Assembly (NCBI RefSeq): GCF_017308975.1
Contig: NZ_JADWPD010000010.1
Span: forward strand, 186,001-250,000
From: Amycolatopsis sp. MtRt-6
Lineage (GTDB): Bacteria > Actinomycetota > Actinomycetes > Mycobacteriales > Pseudonocardiaceae
Length of the DNA stretch: 64,000 bases
Direction: 5' to 3'
In this document: piece after piece, positions 25,177 to 35,171 of the stretch
Layout of the letters: each line of letters opens with the position of its first letter
How positions within the stretch are numbered: position 1 is the first letter of the stretch
Made by a program: the position numbers and the translations under genes
Notes under the pieces: generated by a model
Told to the model about the DNA's origin: nothing
What the model saw: only the letters and a program-made list of their open reading frames with translations
The model's database searches: none

Positions 25177-26364
25177 TCACCGTGTGTCGGCGATTCGCGC
25201 GTGAACCTTGCTACGACGGAGTAGCAGGGCCGCCGCCAGCAGGGACGCCACCGCCGAGGCGATCAGCACCGCGGCCTTCGCCAGTTCGCTCGCCTCGCCG
25301 GGCAGCGCGAGCTCCGCGATCAGCAGGCTCACGGTGAACCCGACCCCGCCGAGCACGGACAACGCGGCCAGGTCGCGCCAGCCCATCCCGCGTGGCTGTT
25401 CGGCCACGCCGAGCCGCACCGCGAGCGCGCTGGCACCGAGGATGCCGACGACCTTGCCGACGAGCAGCCCGGCGAGCACCGCGAGCGGCAACGCCGTCGT
25501 GAAGACCGCGCCGAGCGCGTCGCCGTCGACCGAGATCCCGGCCGCGAACAGCGCGAACACCGGCACGGCGACCGCCGCCGACCACGGCTGGAGCCGGTGT
25601 TCGAGCCGCAGCGCGGGTGCTTCGGCCTCGCCTTCGTCGGCGCGGACGCGGGTGAGCAGGCCCAGCGCGACGCCGGCGATCGTCGCGTGGATGCCCGCCG
25701 AATGCACGGCGACCCAGATGACCAGCGCCAAGGGGACGTACAGCCACGGCGTCCGGACCCGGCGGCGCTGCAGTAAGGCGTACAGCGCGAGGGCGGCCAC
25801 CGCCACGGCCGCCGCGACCAGGTCGAAGCCCGTCGTGAACAGCACGGCGATGACGATGATCGCGCCGAGGTCGTCCACCACCGCCAGGGAAAGCAGGAAG
25901 ACGCGGGCGCTCGAGGGCAGGTTCGACGCCGTCAGCGCGAGCACGCCGAGGGCGAACGCGATGTCGGTGGCGACCGGGATCGCCCAGGCGCGCTCGATGC
26001 CTGGCGTCCCCCAGCCGACGCCGAGGGCGACGAGCGCGGGCACGACCATGCCGCCGACTGCGGCCACGACGGGCAGGATCGCCTGCTTGAACCGGGACAG
26101 CTCGCCGATGACGAGCTCGCGCTTGAGCTCCAGCCCGGCGACGAAGAAGAACAGGGCGAGCAGGCCGTCCTTGGCCCAGTCGCCGACCGTCAGGTTCAGG
26201 TGCAGGAACTCCGGGCCGAGCCGGAAGTCGCGCAACGCGTGGTAGCTGTCCCGCAGGGGCGAGTTGGCCCAGAGCAGCGCGACCGCCGTCGCGCCGAGCA
26301 GGATCAGCCCGCCGGTCGTCTCGGTGCGCAGGTAACGGGCGAATTCGCTCAACGGGCGAGTCAT
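25177..26364 (-). CDS. nhaA: Na+/H+ antiporter NhaA
   Basis: This 395-residue membrane protein has the NhaA hallmarks: ELKRELVIGELS after helix 2, ATDIAFALGVLAL in the discontinuous helix 4, and the ion-binding Asp pair in SLAVVDDLGAI. About 12 membrane segments are present. It exchanges cytoplasmic Na+ for H+ and so supports pH and salt homeostasis. The expected beta-sheet segment is short, as in many actinobacterial NhaA. ATG start at 26364. Confidence 0.93.
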   Translation of the reverse strand: MTRPLSEFARYLRTETTGGLILLGATAVALLWANSPLRDSYHALRDFRLGPEFLHLNLTVGDWAKDGLLALFFFVAGLELKRELVIGELSRFKQAILPVVAAVGGMVVPALVALGVGWGTPGIERAWAIPVATDIAFALGVLALTASNLPSSARVFLLSLAVVDDLGAIIVIAVLFTTGFDLVAAAVAVAALALYALLQRRRVRTPWLYVPLALVIWVAVHSAGIHATIAGVALGLLTRVRADEGEAEAPALRLEHRLQPWSAAVAVPVFALFAAGISVDGDALGAVFTTALPLAVLAGLLVGKVVGILGASALAVRLGVAEQPRGMGWRDLAALSVLGGVGFTVSLLIAELALPGEASELAKAAVLIASAVASLLAAALLLRRSKVHARIADTR

Positions 26365-26553
26365 CGGGGCGGCTCCTGGGGTCGCTGATCACTGTTGCCG
26401 ACCAGGCTTCCCGGCGCACCTTGGTCCCAGTTTACCAGTCCTTTGTCACGCATTGTCATGACCGCCGCCACACGGGGTGTCGGTGGTGGGTAACGCGGTG
26501 GGCTCCTAGCATGCGAATCGACAACGAATTCCCTGGACAAAGGAAGACGAGTT

Positions 26554-28011
26554 GTGAGCACCTCAACCGAGGTCCAGCAGGACACGAGGTTCTTCGGGCA
26601 CCCACGAGGACTGGCGAACCTCTTCGGCGTCGAGATGTGGGAGCGGTTCTCCTACTACGGGATGCTCGGCATCCTGCCGATCTACCTCTACTACAAGGTC
26701 GAGCAGGGCGGGCTGGGCCTCGCGCAGGAGTCCGCGCTCGGCATCGTCGGCGCGTACGGCGGCCTGGTGTACCTCTCGGCCGTCATCGGCGCGTGGGTGG
26801 CAGACCGCCTCCTCGGTTCCGAGCGGACGCTGTTCTACAGCGCCGTGCTGATCATGATCGGCCACCTCAGCCTGGCTCTGCTGCCGGGCCTGGCCGGCAT
26901 CGCCGTCGGCCTCGTCTGCGTCGCGGTCGGCAGCGGCGGGCTGAAGTCCAACGCGACGGCGATCGTCGGCACGCTCTACGCCGATGGTGACGAGCGGCGC
27001 GACGCCGGTTTCACGATCTTCTACATGGGCGTCAACCTCGGCGGCTTCGTCGGCCCGATCCTGACCGGGCTCGCGCAGAAGGAAGTCGGCTTCCACCTCG
27101 GCTTCGGCCTCGCGGCGGTCGGCATGGCCCTCGGGCTGACCCAGTACGCGTTCGGCCGCAAGAACCTCGGCGACAAGGCGAAGGAGGTGCCGAACCCGCT
27201 GCCGTCGTCCCGGCGCGCGCTGGCCGTCGGTGCCGCCCTCGTGCTGGTGGCCGCGGTGGTGGTGCTGGTCGTCACCGGCGTCGTCAACCCGGGCAACCTC
27301 GCCGACGTCGTCGTGTGGGTGGTCGGCGTGATCTCGGTGGTCTACTTCCTCGTCATCCTGACCAGCGCCAAGATCACCGCCGTCGAGCGCAGCCGGGTGT
27401 TCTCCTTCATCCCGATGTTCATCGCCAGCGCGGTGTTCTTCTCGCTGTACCAGCAGCAGTTCACGGTCGTCGCGGCCTACACCGACCAGCGGCTCGACCG
27501 GACCCTGTTCGGCTGGGAGATGCCGGTGCCCTGGGTCAACTCGATCAACCCGGTGTTCATCATCGTCTTCGCCCCGATCCTGGCGGCGCTGTGGACGAAG
27601 CTCGGCGAGCGGCAGCCGTCGACGCCGATGAAGTTCGTCCTCGGCACGGTGCTGATGGGGGCGGCGTTCCTGCTGTTCCTGCCGATGGTGGGCAGCGGCA
27701 AGAACGCGAGCCCGATGCTGGCGATGGTCGGCATCCTGTTCGTCTTCACGATCGCCGAGCTGTGCCTCTCGCCGGTGGGGTTGTCGCTGTCGACGAAGCT
27801 CGCGCCGGAGGCGTTCCGGACGCAGATGGTGGCGCTGAACTTCCTGTCGATCTCCTTCGGCACGGCGATGTCCGGCAAGCTCGCCGAGTACTACTCCGTC
27901 GACGACGAAGCGCCGTACTTCAGCACGGTCGGCCTGGTCGCCATCGGCATCGGCGTGCTGCTGTTCCTGGGCATCCCGTTCATCCGCAAGCTGATGAAGG
28001 GCGTCCACTAG
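26554..28011 (+). CDS. Proton-coupled oligopeptide symporter (POT/PTR2 family)
   Basis: This 485-residue protein has the ExxERFxYY proton-coupling motif at 27-35 (EMWERFSYY), the GGLKSN motif, FYMGVNLGG and a C-terminal half with SLYQQQF. About 14 membrane helices are expected. It imports di- and tripeptides with protons, as DtpT does. The GTG at 26554 follows AAAGGAAGACGAG. The 189-base gap to nhaA must hold both divergent promoters. Its stop overlaps the stop of the convergent VIT1-like gene. Confidence 0.92.
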   Translation: MSTSTEVQQDTRFFGHPRGLANLFGVEMWERFSYYGMLGILPIYLYYKVEQGGLGLAQESALGIVGAYGGLVYLSAVIGAWVADRLLGSERTLFYSAVLIMIGHLSLALLPGLAGIAVGLVCVAVGSGGLKSNATAIVGTLYADGDERRDAGFTIFYMGVNLGGFVGPILTGLAQKEVGFHLGFGLAAVGMALGLTQYAFGRKNLGDKAKEVPNPLPSSRRALAVGAALVLVAAVVVLVVTGVVNPGNLADVVVWVVGVISVVYFLVILTSAKITAVERSRVFSFIPMFIASAVFFSLYQQQFTVVAAYTDQRLDRTLFGWEMPVPWVNSINPVFIIVFAPILAALWTKLGERQPSTPMKFVLGTVLMGAAFLLFLPMVGSGKNASPMLAMVGILFVFTIAELCLSPVGLSLSTKLAPEAFRTQMVALNFLSISFGTAMSGKLAEYYSVDDEAPYFSTVGLVAIGIGVLLFLGIPFIRKLMKGVH

Positions 28012-28724
28012 CCCACGGTGACCCCGAAGATCACCCCGACGAAGTAGGTCACGACCATGGTGAGCGCGCCGACGCCGACGTTGCGGACGATCGCGCGCAC
28101 CACGTTCGCGTCGCCGAGCCTCGCGCTGATCCACCCGGTCAGCGTGAGGCCGACGACGACCGCGGCCGCGCACGCCCACACCCGCAGGGAGACGCCGGCC
28201 CAGGCGATGGCCAGGATCGGCAGCAGCGCGCCGATCGAGAACGCGAGCAGGGACGCCCACGCGGCCTGCCACGGGCTCGTGAGGTTGTCGGGATCGATGC
28301 CGAGCTCGGCCTCGGCGTGCGCCTGCAGGGCGTCCTTTTCGGTCAGCTCGCGCGCGACCTGGCTCGCCAGGTCCGGCGAGAGTCCTTTGTCCGCGTAGAT
28401 GTCGGCGAGCTCGCGCTCCTCGGCCTCCGGCATCGTCTTGAGTTCCTGCTTTTCGAGCCGGAGCAAGGCCTGTTCGGTGTCGCGCTGGGTGCTGACGGAT
28501 ACGTATTCCCCGCCGGCCATGGAAAAGGCGCCGGCGACGAGCCCGGCGATTCCGGCGGTGAGGATCGTGGTGCTTTCCGTGGTCGCACCGGCCACCCCGA
28601 CGACGATGCCGGCGACGGACACGATCCCGTCGTTCGCCCCGAGCACGCCGGCCCGCAGCCAGTTCAGTTTCCCGCCCACACCCTGGTGTGGTTCGTGAGC
28701 GTGTTCCACCGCGGTTTCGGTCAC
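28008..28724 (-). CDS. VIT1/CCC1-family iron/manganese transporter
   Basis: This 238-residue protein has five predicted membrane helices and the family motif LRAGVLGANDGIVSVAGIVVG near the N-terminus. A cytosolic segment between helices 2 and 3 (EKQELKTMPEAEERELADIY and following) is rich in Glu, matching the metal-sensing region of bacterial CCC1-like proteins. It probably moves Fe2+ or Mn2+ out of the cytoplasm. An IdeR-type box at 28790-28808 lies upstream. GTG start at 28724. Confidence 0.88.
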   Translation of the reverse strand: MTETAVEHAHEPHQGVGGKLNWLRAGVLGANDGIVSVAGIVVGVAGATTESTTILTAGIAGLVAGAFSMAGGEYVSVSTQRDTEQALLRLEKQELKTMPEAEERELADIYADKGLSPDLASQVARELTEKDALQAHAEAELGIDPDNLTSPWQAAWASLLAFSIGALLPILAIAWAGVSLRVWACAAAVVVGLTLTGWISARLGDANVVRAIVRNVGVGALTMVVTYFVGVIFGVTVG

Positions 28725-28789
28725 GGAACCAGTGAAACACGAACGCGGAATGGTGGCGAGACTTGCTCTTTTTGTCAGGTTCGCCTTAT

Positions 28790-28808
28790 TAACGGTTGCC
28801 TGACCTAA
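28790..28808. promoter_or_regulatory. IdeR/DtxR-like iron box
   Basis: The minus strand reads TTAGGTCAGGCAACCGTTA, agreeing with the DtxR/IdeR consensus TTAGGTTAGGCTAACCTAA at 14 of 19 positions. A weaker half-site lies just beside it at about 28775-28788. The box is 66 bases upstream of the VIT1-like gene and 46 bases upstream of the cupin gene, so either or both could be iron-controlled. Confidence 0.5.
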
Positions 28809-28854
28809 GTGGTCCTGTGTGGACTCTCAGCCGCGCTGGGTCATGATGGGCGGC

Positions 28855-29196
28855 ATGGAAGAGCAGGTGTGGCAGCCGCTGGTCAAGGTCGAGGGCCTCC
28901 CGCTGCAGGGCGGCGAGGGCCGCTTCCGGCTGCTGGAGACGGCGGCGAGCGGCCTGGCGTACCTGATCCACTACCCGGCGGGCGTGTCGTCGCCGACCCA
29001 CGCGCACGACCACGACTCGATCGTCTACGTCCTGTCGGGCCGCTTGCGGGGCGCGGTGGACGGCGTCGAGTCCGTGCTCGAACCGGGAGATTCGGTGGTG
29101 CACCCGCGCGGGGTCGCCCACCACGTCGAGGCTTTGACGGACTCGATGTGGGTCGAGTTCAAGTCACCCCTCCCGGGCCGCCCACCCATCGCCTGA
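28855..29196 (+). CDS. Cupin-domain protein
   Basis: This 113-residue single-cupin protein has motif 1 PTHAHDHDSIVYVLSGRLRG with several His residues able to bind metal, and motif 2 ending PGDSVVHPRGVAHHVEAL. A glutamate usually found in motif 1 is replaced. Small cupins include dioxygenases, isomerases and sensor proteins, so function is open. The ATG at 28855 (MEEQVW) is preferred over three earlier in-frame starts as nearest to the folded domain. It lies 46 bases after the iron-box candidate. Confidence 0.75.
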   Translation: MEEQVWQPLVKVEGLPLQGGEGRFRLLETAASGLAYLIHYPAGVSSPTHAHDHDSIVYVLSGRLRGAVDGVESVLEPGDSVVHPRGVAHHVEALTDSMWVEFKSPLPGRPPIA

Positions 29197-29311
29197 GCGC
29201 CCCAATGTGGCCTTGGTTGCGTTCAACGCACCGAAGGCCACATTGGGTGCGTTGAACGCACCGAAGGCCACATTGGGTGCGTTGAACGCACCGAAGGCCA
29301 CATTGGGGCGC
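29197..29311. repeat. Palindromic intergenic repeat (three-unit copy)
   Basis: This copy starts GCGCCCCAATGTGGCCTT and ends AAGGCCACATTGGGGCGC, the same 18-base ends as at 9693-9777. The inside has a 30-bp unit beginning AACGCACCGAAGGCCACATT repeated at 29225, 29255 and 29285. It is exactly 30 bases longer than the other copy, so copies differ by unit number. It begins one base after the cupin stop. Confidence 0.9.
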
Positions 29312-29335
29312 TTGGGGACCCCCGGAAAAGCGGAA

Positions 29336-29365
29336 ACGCCCGGCCCGCGAAAGCGGACCGGGCGT
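29336..29365 (-). terminator. Hairpin terminator
   Basis: ACGCCCGG-CCCGC-GAAA-GCGGA-CCGGGCGT forms a 13-bp stem with one mismatch and a GAAA tetraloop. It begins 17 bases past the stop of the minus-strand AT-hook gene. Confidence 0.7.
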
Positions 29366-29381
29366 CTCCCGGAGTGAAGCC

Positions 29382-29876
29382 TCAGGCGTCCAGCTCGGCG
29401 AGGGCCTGCTTGGCCTTCTCGAGCTCGGCCTCCAGCGCGGCGACCTTCGCGGCCTGCGCCTCGCGGGCCTGGTTGATCACCTCGTCGATCGGGCCCGACA
29501 GGTCGCTGTGCAGCTCCTTTGCCGCCCGCGACACCGCCGCGGCCGGGATCTCGAGGCCCTTGGCGACCCACTTCGAGCCGTTCTTCAGCTCGGCCTGCCA
29601 CTCGCCGTCGGCGGTGCCGGTGACCGTCAGGATCAGCTCGACCGTGCGGGTCTTCTTCGCCGTCGACGCCGTCGCCGCGCCCTTCGGGCGGCCGCGCTTC
29701 GGCTTCGGGGCCTCCTCGGCGGCGGGCTCGGGCGAGCCCTCCGAGGGGGCCGGGGACGCGGACTCGGTGACGGCCGCCTCGTCGGCGGAAACCTCCGAAG
29801 CCGGAGCGGTCGGAGCCGGAGCGGAAACCGGGGCCTCGGCCGTTTCCTCGTCGTGCGTCAGGACATCCACGGTCAT
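29382..29876 (-). CDS. Unknown protein with AT-hook-like motif
   Basis: This 164-residue protein has an acidic, Ala/Pro/Glu-rich N-terminal 58 residues, then the basic motif PKPKRGRPKGA (about 58-68), which matches the AT-hook core RGRP, then a small domain (TVELILTVTGTADGEWQAELKNG) and an Ala/Glu/Lys-rich coiled-coil C-terminus. It might be a nucleoid-associated or histone-like DNA-binding protein; no such role is proven. An AAGGAGACGA ribosome-binding site precedes the ATG at 29876. Confidence 0.7.
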   Translation of the reverse strand: MTVDVLTHDEETAEAPVSAPAPTAPASEVSADEAAVTESASPAPSEGSPEPAAEEAPKPKRGRPKGAATASTAKKTRTVELILTVTGTADGEWQAELKNGSKWVAKGLEIPAAAVSRAAKELHSDLSGPIDEVINQAREAQAAKVAALEAELEKAKQALAELDA

Positions 29877-29967
29877 CGTCGTGTCGTCTCCTTGCCCGGG
29901 AAGTGGGTGTGGTTCGCGGCACAGCGTAGAACATGCGTTCGACTCGTGCCACTCGGGGTCTCATGAC

Positions 29968-30000
29968 AGAGCCCTCCCGGCGAGAAGCCGGAAGGGCTCT
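29968..30000 (-). terminator. Terminator of acs
   Basis: AGAGCCCTCCCGGC (29968-29981) pairs with GCCGGAAGGGCTCT (29987-30000) with one mismatch around a five-base loop. It starts 18 bases past the acs stop. Confidence 0.75.
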
Positions 30001-30018
30001 GACGACGAGAACGCTAGC

Positions 30019-32001
<1,983 letters not shown>

Positions 32002-32101
32002 GGTTGCAAGGCCTCCTGTAGTGCGCCGAAACGACGGCTAGCGGCACGCTAGCGACGTTAGTCCGCCTTGTAAAAGGTTGCACCCACGTTGCCCTGTCGT
32101 T

Positions 32102-32704
32102 TCACCGAGGCAGGCGAGCCCCGGTGACTAAGCGTTCGCTCAGCCGGGCCTTCGCGGCGGGCCACTCCGGCGCCAGCATCGAGTACGTGACGGTGTCGCG
32201 CGACGAGCCGTCCGGCCGGATCCGGTGCGCCCGCAGGACGCCCTCGCGCAGCGCGCCGAGGCGTTCGATGGCGCGTTGCGAGCGGAGGTTGCGGATGTCG
32301 GTCTCCCAGCAGACGCGTTGCGCGCCAAGGGTTTCGAACGCGTGCTGGAGCAGCAGCAGCTTCGACTCGGTGTTCAGCCCGGTGCGCTGCCAGTCCGCGC
32401 CGATCCAGGTGTGCCCGATCGACAGGATCCGGTGCTTCTCGACGATCTGGTAGTACGAAGTCGTCCCGGCGACGCGGCCGGAAGCGACGTCGATCTGCGC
32501 GAAGGGCCGCCGGTCGGCATCGGCGAGTGCCTGCTCGACCAGCCGCTCGGCGGCGGGGACGTCCGTCGGCTGCCGGCTGCTCAGCCACGCCCAGACGCCC
32601 GGGTCGGTGCCCGCCTCGAACAGGCCCTTGGCGTGCTCGGGGGTCAGCGGTTCCAGCCGGACGTGCTCGCCGGTCAGGGTCGGTCGCGTGTTCCAGTCGC
32701 TCAC
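32102..32704 (-). CDS. GNAT-family N-acetyltransferase
   Basis: This 200-residue protein has the RimJ/RimL-type layout: GEHVRLEPLTPEHA at the N-terminus, TTSYYQI and SIGHTWIGADWQRTGLN in the acetyl-CoA-binding region, and NLRSQRAIERLGALREGVLR at the C-terminus. It probably acetylates an N-terminal or side-chain amine. The GTG at 32704 (MSDWNTRPTLTG) is chosen because the longer frame overlaps the likely promoter of the divergent phosphoribosyltransferase gene. Confidence 0.85.
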   Translation of the reverse strand: MSDWNTRPTLTGEHVRLEPLTPEHAKGLFEAGTDPGVWAWLSSRQPTDVPAAERLVEQALADADRRPFAQIDVASGRVAGTTSYYQIVEKHRILSIGHTWIGADWQRTGLNTESKLLLLQHAFETLGAQRVCWETDIRNLRSQRAIERLGALREGVLRAHRIRPDGSSRDTVTYSMLAPEWPAAKARLSERLVTGARLPR

Positions 32705-32816
32705 GTGATCACGGTAAGCCGGCCAGTGGCCGCTCAGGATAGCCAATTTCTGATCATTTTCAGAGGCCATTTCGGGGTTGCCTATGCTCGGCTGACCACG
32801 ACGGAAGGGCGGCTCG

Positions 32817-33314
32817 ATGGCCGAAGAGCGGGAAGAGCTGAGCTGGGAGCTGTTCGGCACGGCGAGCCGTGAACTGGCTCACACCATCGCCGAAGACGGC
32901 TTCGCGCCCGACCTCGTCCTTTCCATCGCGCGCGGCGGCCTCTTCGTCGCCGGCGCGCTCGGCTACGCGCTCGACGTGAAGAACCTGCACGTGATGAACG
33001 TCGAGTTCTACACCGGCGTCGACCAGCGCCTCGACCTGCCGGTGATGCTGCCGCCGGTGCCCAACGTCGTCGACCTCACGAGCAAGAAGGTGCTGATCGC
33101 CGACGACGTCGCCGACACCGGCGCGACGCTCAAACTGGTCCGCGACTTCTGCCTCGAGCACGTCGCCGAGGTGCGCTCGGCGGTCGTCTACGAGAAGCCG
33201 CACTCGACGGTGAAGTGCGAGTACGTCTGGCGGCACACCGACAAGTGGATCAACTTCCCGTGGTCGGTCCTGCCGCCCGTGGTCCAGCGCGCGGGCCAGG
33301 TGCTCGATGCCTGA
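32817..33314 (+). CDS. Phosphoribosyltransferase family protein
   Basis: This 165-residue protein has the PRPP-binding motif VLIADDVADTGATL (92-105) and an N-terminal segment LVLSIARGGLFVAGALG. It resembles the xanthine/guanine or hypoxanthine phosphoribosyltransferase-like group of actinobacteria, which salvages purine bases, but the base-recognition hood is not diagnostic. The next gene overlaps its last eight bases. Confidence 0.85.
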   Translation: MAEEREELSWELFGTASRELAHTIAEDGFAPDLVLSIARGGLFVAGALGYALDVKNLHVMNVEFYTGVDQRLDLPVMLPPVPNVVDLTSKKVLIADDVADTGATLKLVRDFCLEHVAEVRSAVVYEKPHSTVKCEYVWRHTDKWINFPWSVLPPVVQRAGQVLDA

Positions 33315-34029
33315 CCCGCTGAAGCCCCTCCTCGACCTCGAGGGCGTCGCGGCGGCGGCGAAGTCGGCGCAGGACGCGGTGTTCGCGGTCCACCGCCTGC
33401 CTGCCAACCTCCGTGGCGGCGCGGCGACGGCGGCCGAGGCGTCCGTCCGGGCCGCCCGCGCGTCGGCGGGTATCGAAGGCGCCAACCCCGAACTGCCTCT
33501 TGACGGAGCGGTCGCCGACCCCGTCCTCGCCGGCGCGCTGCGCGTGGCGGAGACGCTGGAATCGCTGCTGCCGACGTGGCGCCGGGCGCCGCTGCAGGCG
33601 CTGGCCCGGCTGCACGTCCTGGCGGCGGCGGACCTGGTCGACGACCTGGACGCGTTGGGCCGTCCCCGGTCCGGCGGCGGCCGCCTGGAGTTGCTCGCCC
33701 AGCTGGTGACGGGCGCGACGTCGGTACCGGGACCGGTCCTGACGGCGGTCGTCCACGGGGAGCTGCTGGCGCTCAAGCCGTTCGGCAGCGCGGACGGCGT
33801 GGTCGCCCGCGCGGCCGCCCGGCTGACGATGGTCGCGACGGGCCTGGACCCGAAGTCGTTGAGCGTGCCCGAGGTGGCGTTCTTCCGCCGGGTGCCGCGT
33901 TACCTCGAAGCCGCCGAAGGCTTCGCGGGCGGAACTCCCGAGGGCGTACGCGCGTGGCTGCTCTTCTGCTGCGAAGCGTTCGAAGCGGGGGCGCGGGAAG
34001 CGAAGAGCATCTCGGACGCGGCTTCTTAG
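33307..34029 (+). CDS. Fic-fold protein with degenerate active site
   Basis: This 240-residue protein aligns with the Fic/Fido fold. It has an N-terminal SAGIEG (53-58), matching the (S/T)xxxE(G/N) inhibitory helix of Fic proteins, and AVVHGELLALKPFGSADG (147-164), placed where the catalytic loop HPFxDGNGRxxR should be. In the loop, catalytic His is Lys157, Asn is Asp163 and the first Arg is Val165, while Pro158, Phe159, Gly164 and Arg168 remain. AMP transfer is therefore unlikely. It overlaps the phosphoribosyltransferase gene by eight bases and is probably cotranscribed. Confidence 0.65.
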   Translation: MPDPLKPLLDLEGVAAAAKSAQDAVFAVHRLPANLRGGAATAAEASVRAARASAGIEGANPELPLDGAVADPVLAGALRVAETLESLLPTWRRAPLQALARLHVLAAADLVDDLDALGRPRSGGGRLELLAQLVTGATSVPGPVLTAVVHGELLALKPFGSADGVVARAAARLTMVATGLDPKSLSVPEVAFFRRVPRYLEAAEGFAGGTPEGVRAWLLFCCEAFEAGAREAKSISDAAS

Positions 34030-35117
34030 CCGGTCAGCTTCGCCGACCACTTCTCTTCGATCCGCCCGAACCGCCACACGGCCAGCGCGATGACCCACGT
34101 CAGCACGAACAGCCCGACGATCCCGAACCCGACGTAGTCCAGGTCCACCGACGCGATCGCGGCGAGCGGTCCTGAAGTGATGTCCAGCTTCTCGGCCAGG
34201 ATCGACACCAGCTCGATCGTCCCGATGAGCAGCGCCACCGCGACCGACAGCGCCGTCACCGTGATGTTGTAGAAGATCTTGCGCACCGGCTTCGCGAACG
34301 CCCAGCCGTAGGCGAAGTTCATGAAGCAGCCGTCCACGGTGTCGAACAGGGTCATCCCGGCGGCGAAGAGGATCGGCAGCACGAGGATCGCGTACCACGG
34401 CAGCGCGAACGTCGCGGCGCCCGCGGCCAGCACGAGCAGCCCGATCTCGGTCGCGGTGTCGAAGCCCAGCCCGAACAGCAGCCCGACCGGGTAGATGTGC
34501 CACGGCTTGCGCACGGCCTTCGTCGCGCCGCGCAGCAGCCGGTTCAGCACGCCGCGGTTGTCCAGCTGGCGTTCGAGCGCGGCTTCGTCGAACTCGCCGC
34601 GGCGCATCTGCTTGAAGACCCGCAGGATCCCGGCCAGCACGACGAGGTTCAGGATCGCGATCACGTACAGGAACACCCCGGACACCGACGTCCCGATCAC
34701 GCCGGTGGCCTGGTGCAACGCGGACGAGTCGTCCTCGACCTGCCCGGCCAGCGCGCGGACGCCCAGCGACAGCAGCAGGCACAGCGCGAAGACGATCGTC
34801 GAGTGCCCGAGGGAGAACCAGAACCCGACCGAGAGCGGCCGGCGGCCGTCGGCCATCAGCTTGCGGGTGGTGTTGTCGATCGCGGCGATGTGGTCGGCGT
34901 CGAACGCGTGCCGCATGCCGAGCGTGAACGCCGTGACGCCCAGCCCGATCCCGAACACGCCGGACGTGCCCAGCGCGTAGTGGTGGGGTGCGACGAACGC
35001 CGTGAGCACGCCCCAGCCCACGACGTTCAGCAGCAGGATGAACCCGCCCATCCCGCCGATCGACACCCACTCGCGGCGCGAAAGCCCGCGCCGCGAGTCC
35101 TCGTCCGTGCCCGCCAT
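34026..35117 (-). CDS. NicO/HoxN-family nickel/cobalt transporter
   Basis: This 363-residue membrane protein has the family signature RHAFDADHIAAIDNTTR in helix 2 (HX4DH) and LGFDTATE in the central part, with about eight membrane helices. It imports Ni2+ or Co2+ with high affinity. No urease, hydrogenase or cobalamin gene is adjacent. Its stop overlaps the stop of the Fic-like gene. A palindrome at 35132-35147 lies between its start and the ribosome-binding region of the upstream murQ end. Confidence 0.9.
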   Translation of the reverse strand: MAGTDEDSRRGLSRREWVSIGGMGGFILLLNVVGWGVLTAFVAPHHYALGTSGVFGIGLGVTAFTLGMRHAFDADHIAAIDNTTRKLMADGRRPLSVGFWFSLGHSTIVFALCLLLSLGVRALAGQVEDDSSALHQATGVIGTSVSGVFLYVIAILNLVVLAGILRVFKQMRRGEFDEAALERQLDNRGVLNRLLRGATKAVRKPWHIYPVGLLFGLGFDTATEIGLLVLAAGAATFALPWYAILVLPILFAAGMTLFDTVDGCFMNFAYGWAFAKPVRKIFYNITVTALSVAVALLIGTIELVSILAEKLDITSGPLAAIASVDLDYVGFGIVGLFVLTWVIALAVWRFGRIEEKWSAKLTG

Positions 35118-35131
35118 CGCCCACCTGCTTC

Positions 35132-35147
35132 CCTCTCATCTGAGAGG
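35132..35147. promoter_or_regulatory. Operator-like inverted repeat before the nickel/cobalt transporter
   Basis: CCTCTCA-TC-TGAGAGG is a perfect 7-bp inverted repeat with a two-base centre, 15 bases from the NicO start. The 54 bases between this gene and murQ are otherwise unremarkable. A metal-responsive repressor site is plausible but unproven. Confidence 0.4.
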
Positions 35148-35171
35148 TTAGACAGATGAACAGATCAAGGT

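Noticed and set aside
26563..28740. Very long minus-strand frame opposite the peptide symporter
   Set aside because: Composition is dominated by Arg, Asp, His and Glu, no motif is seen, and the sense strand has a clear POT transporter.
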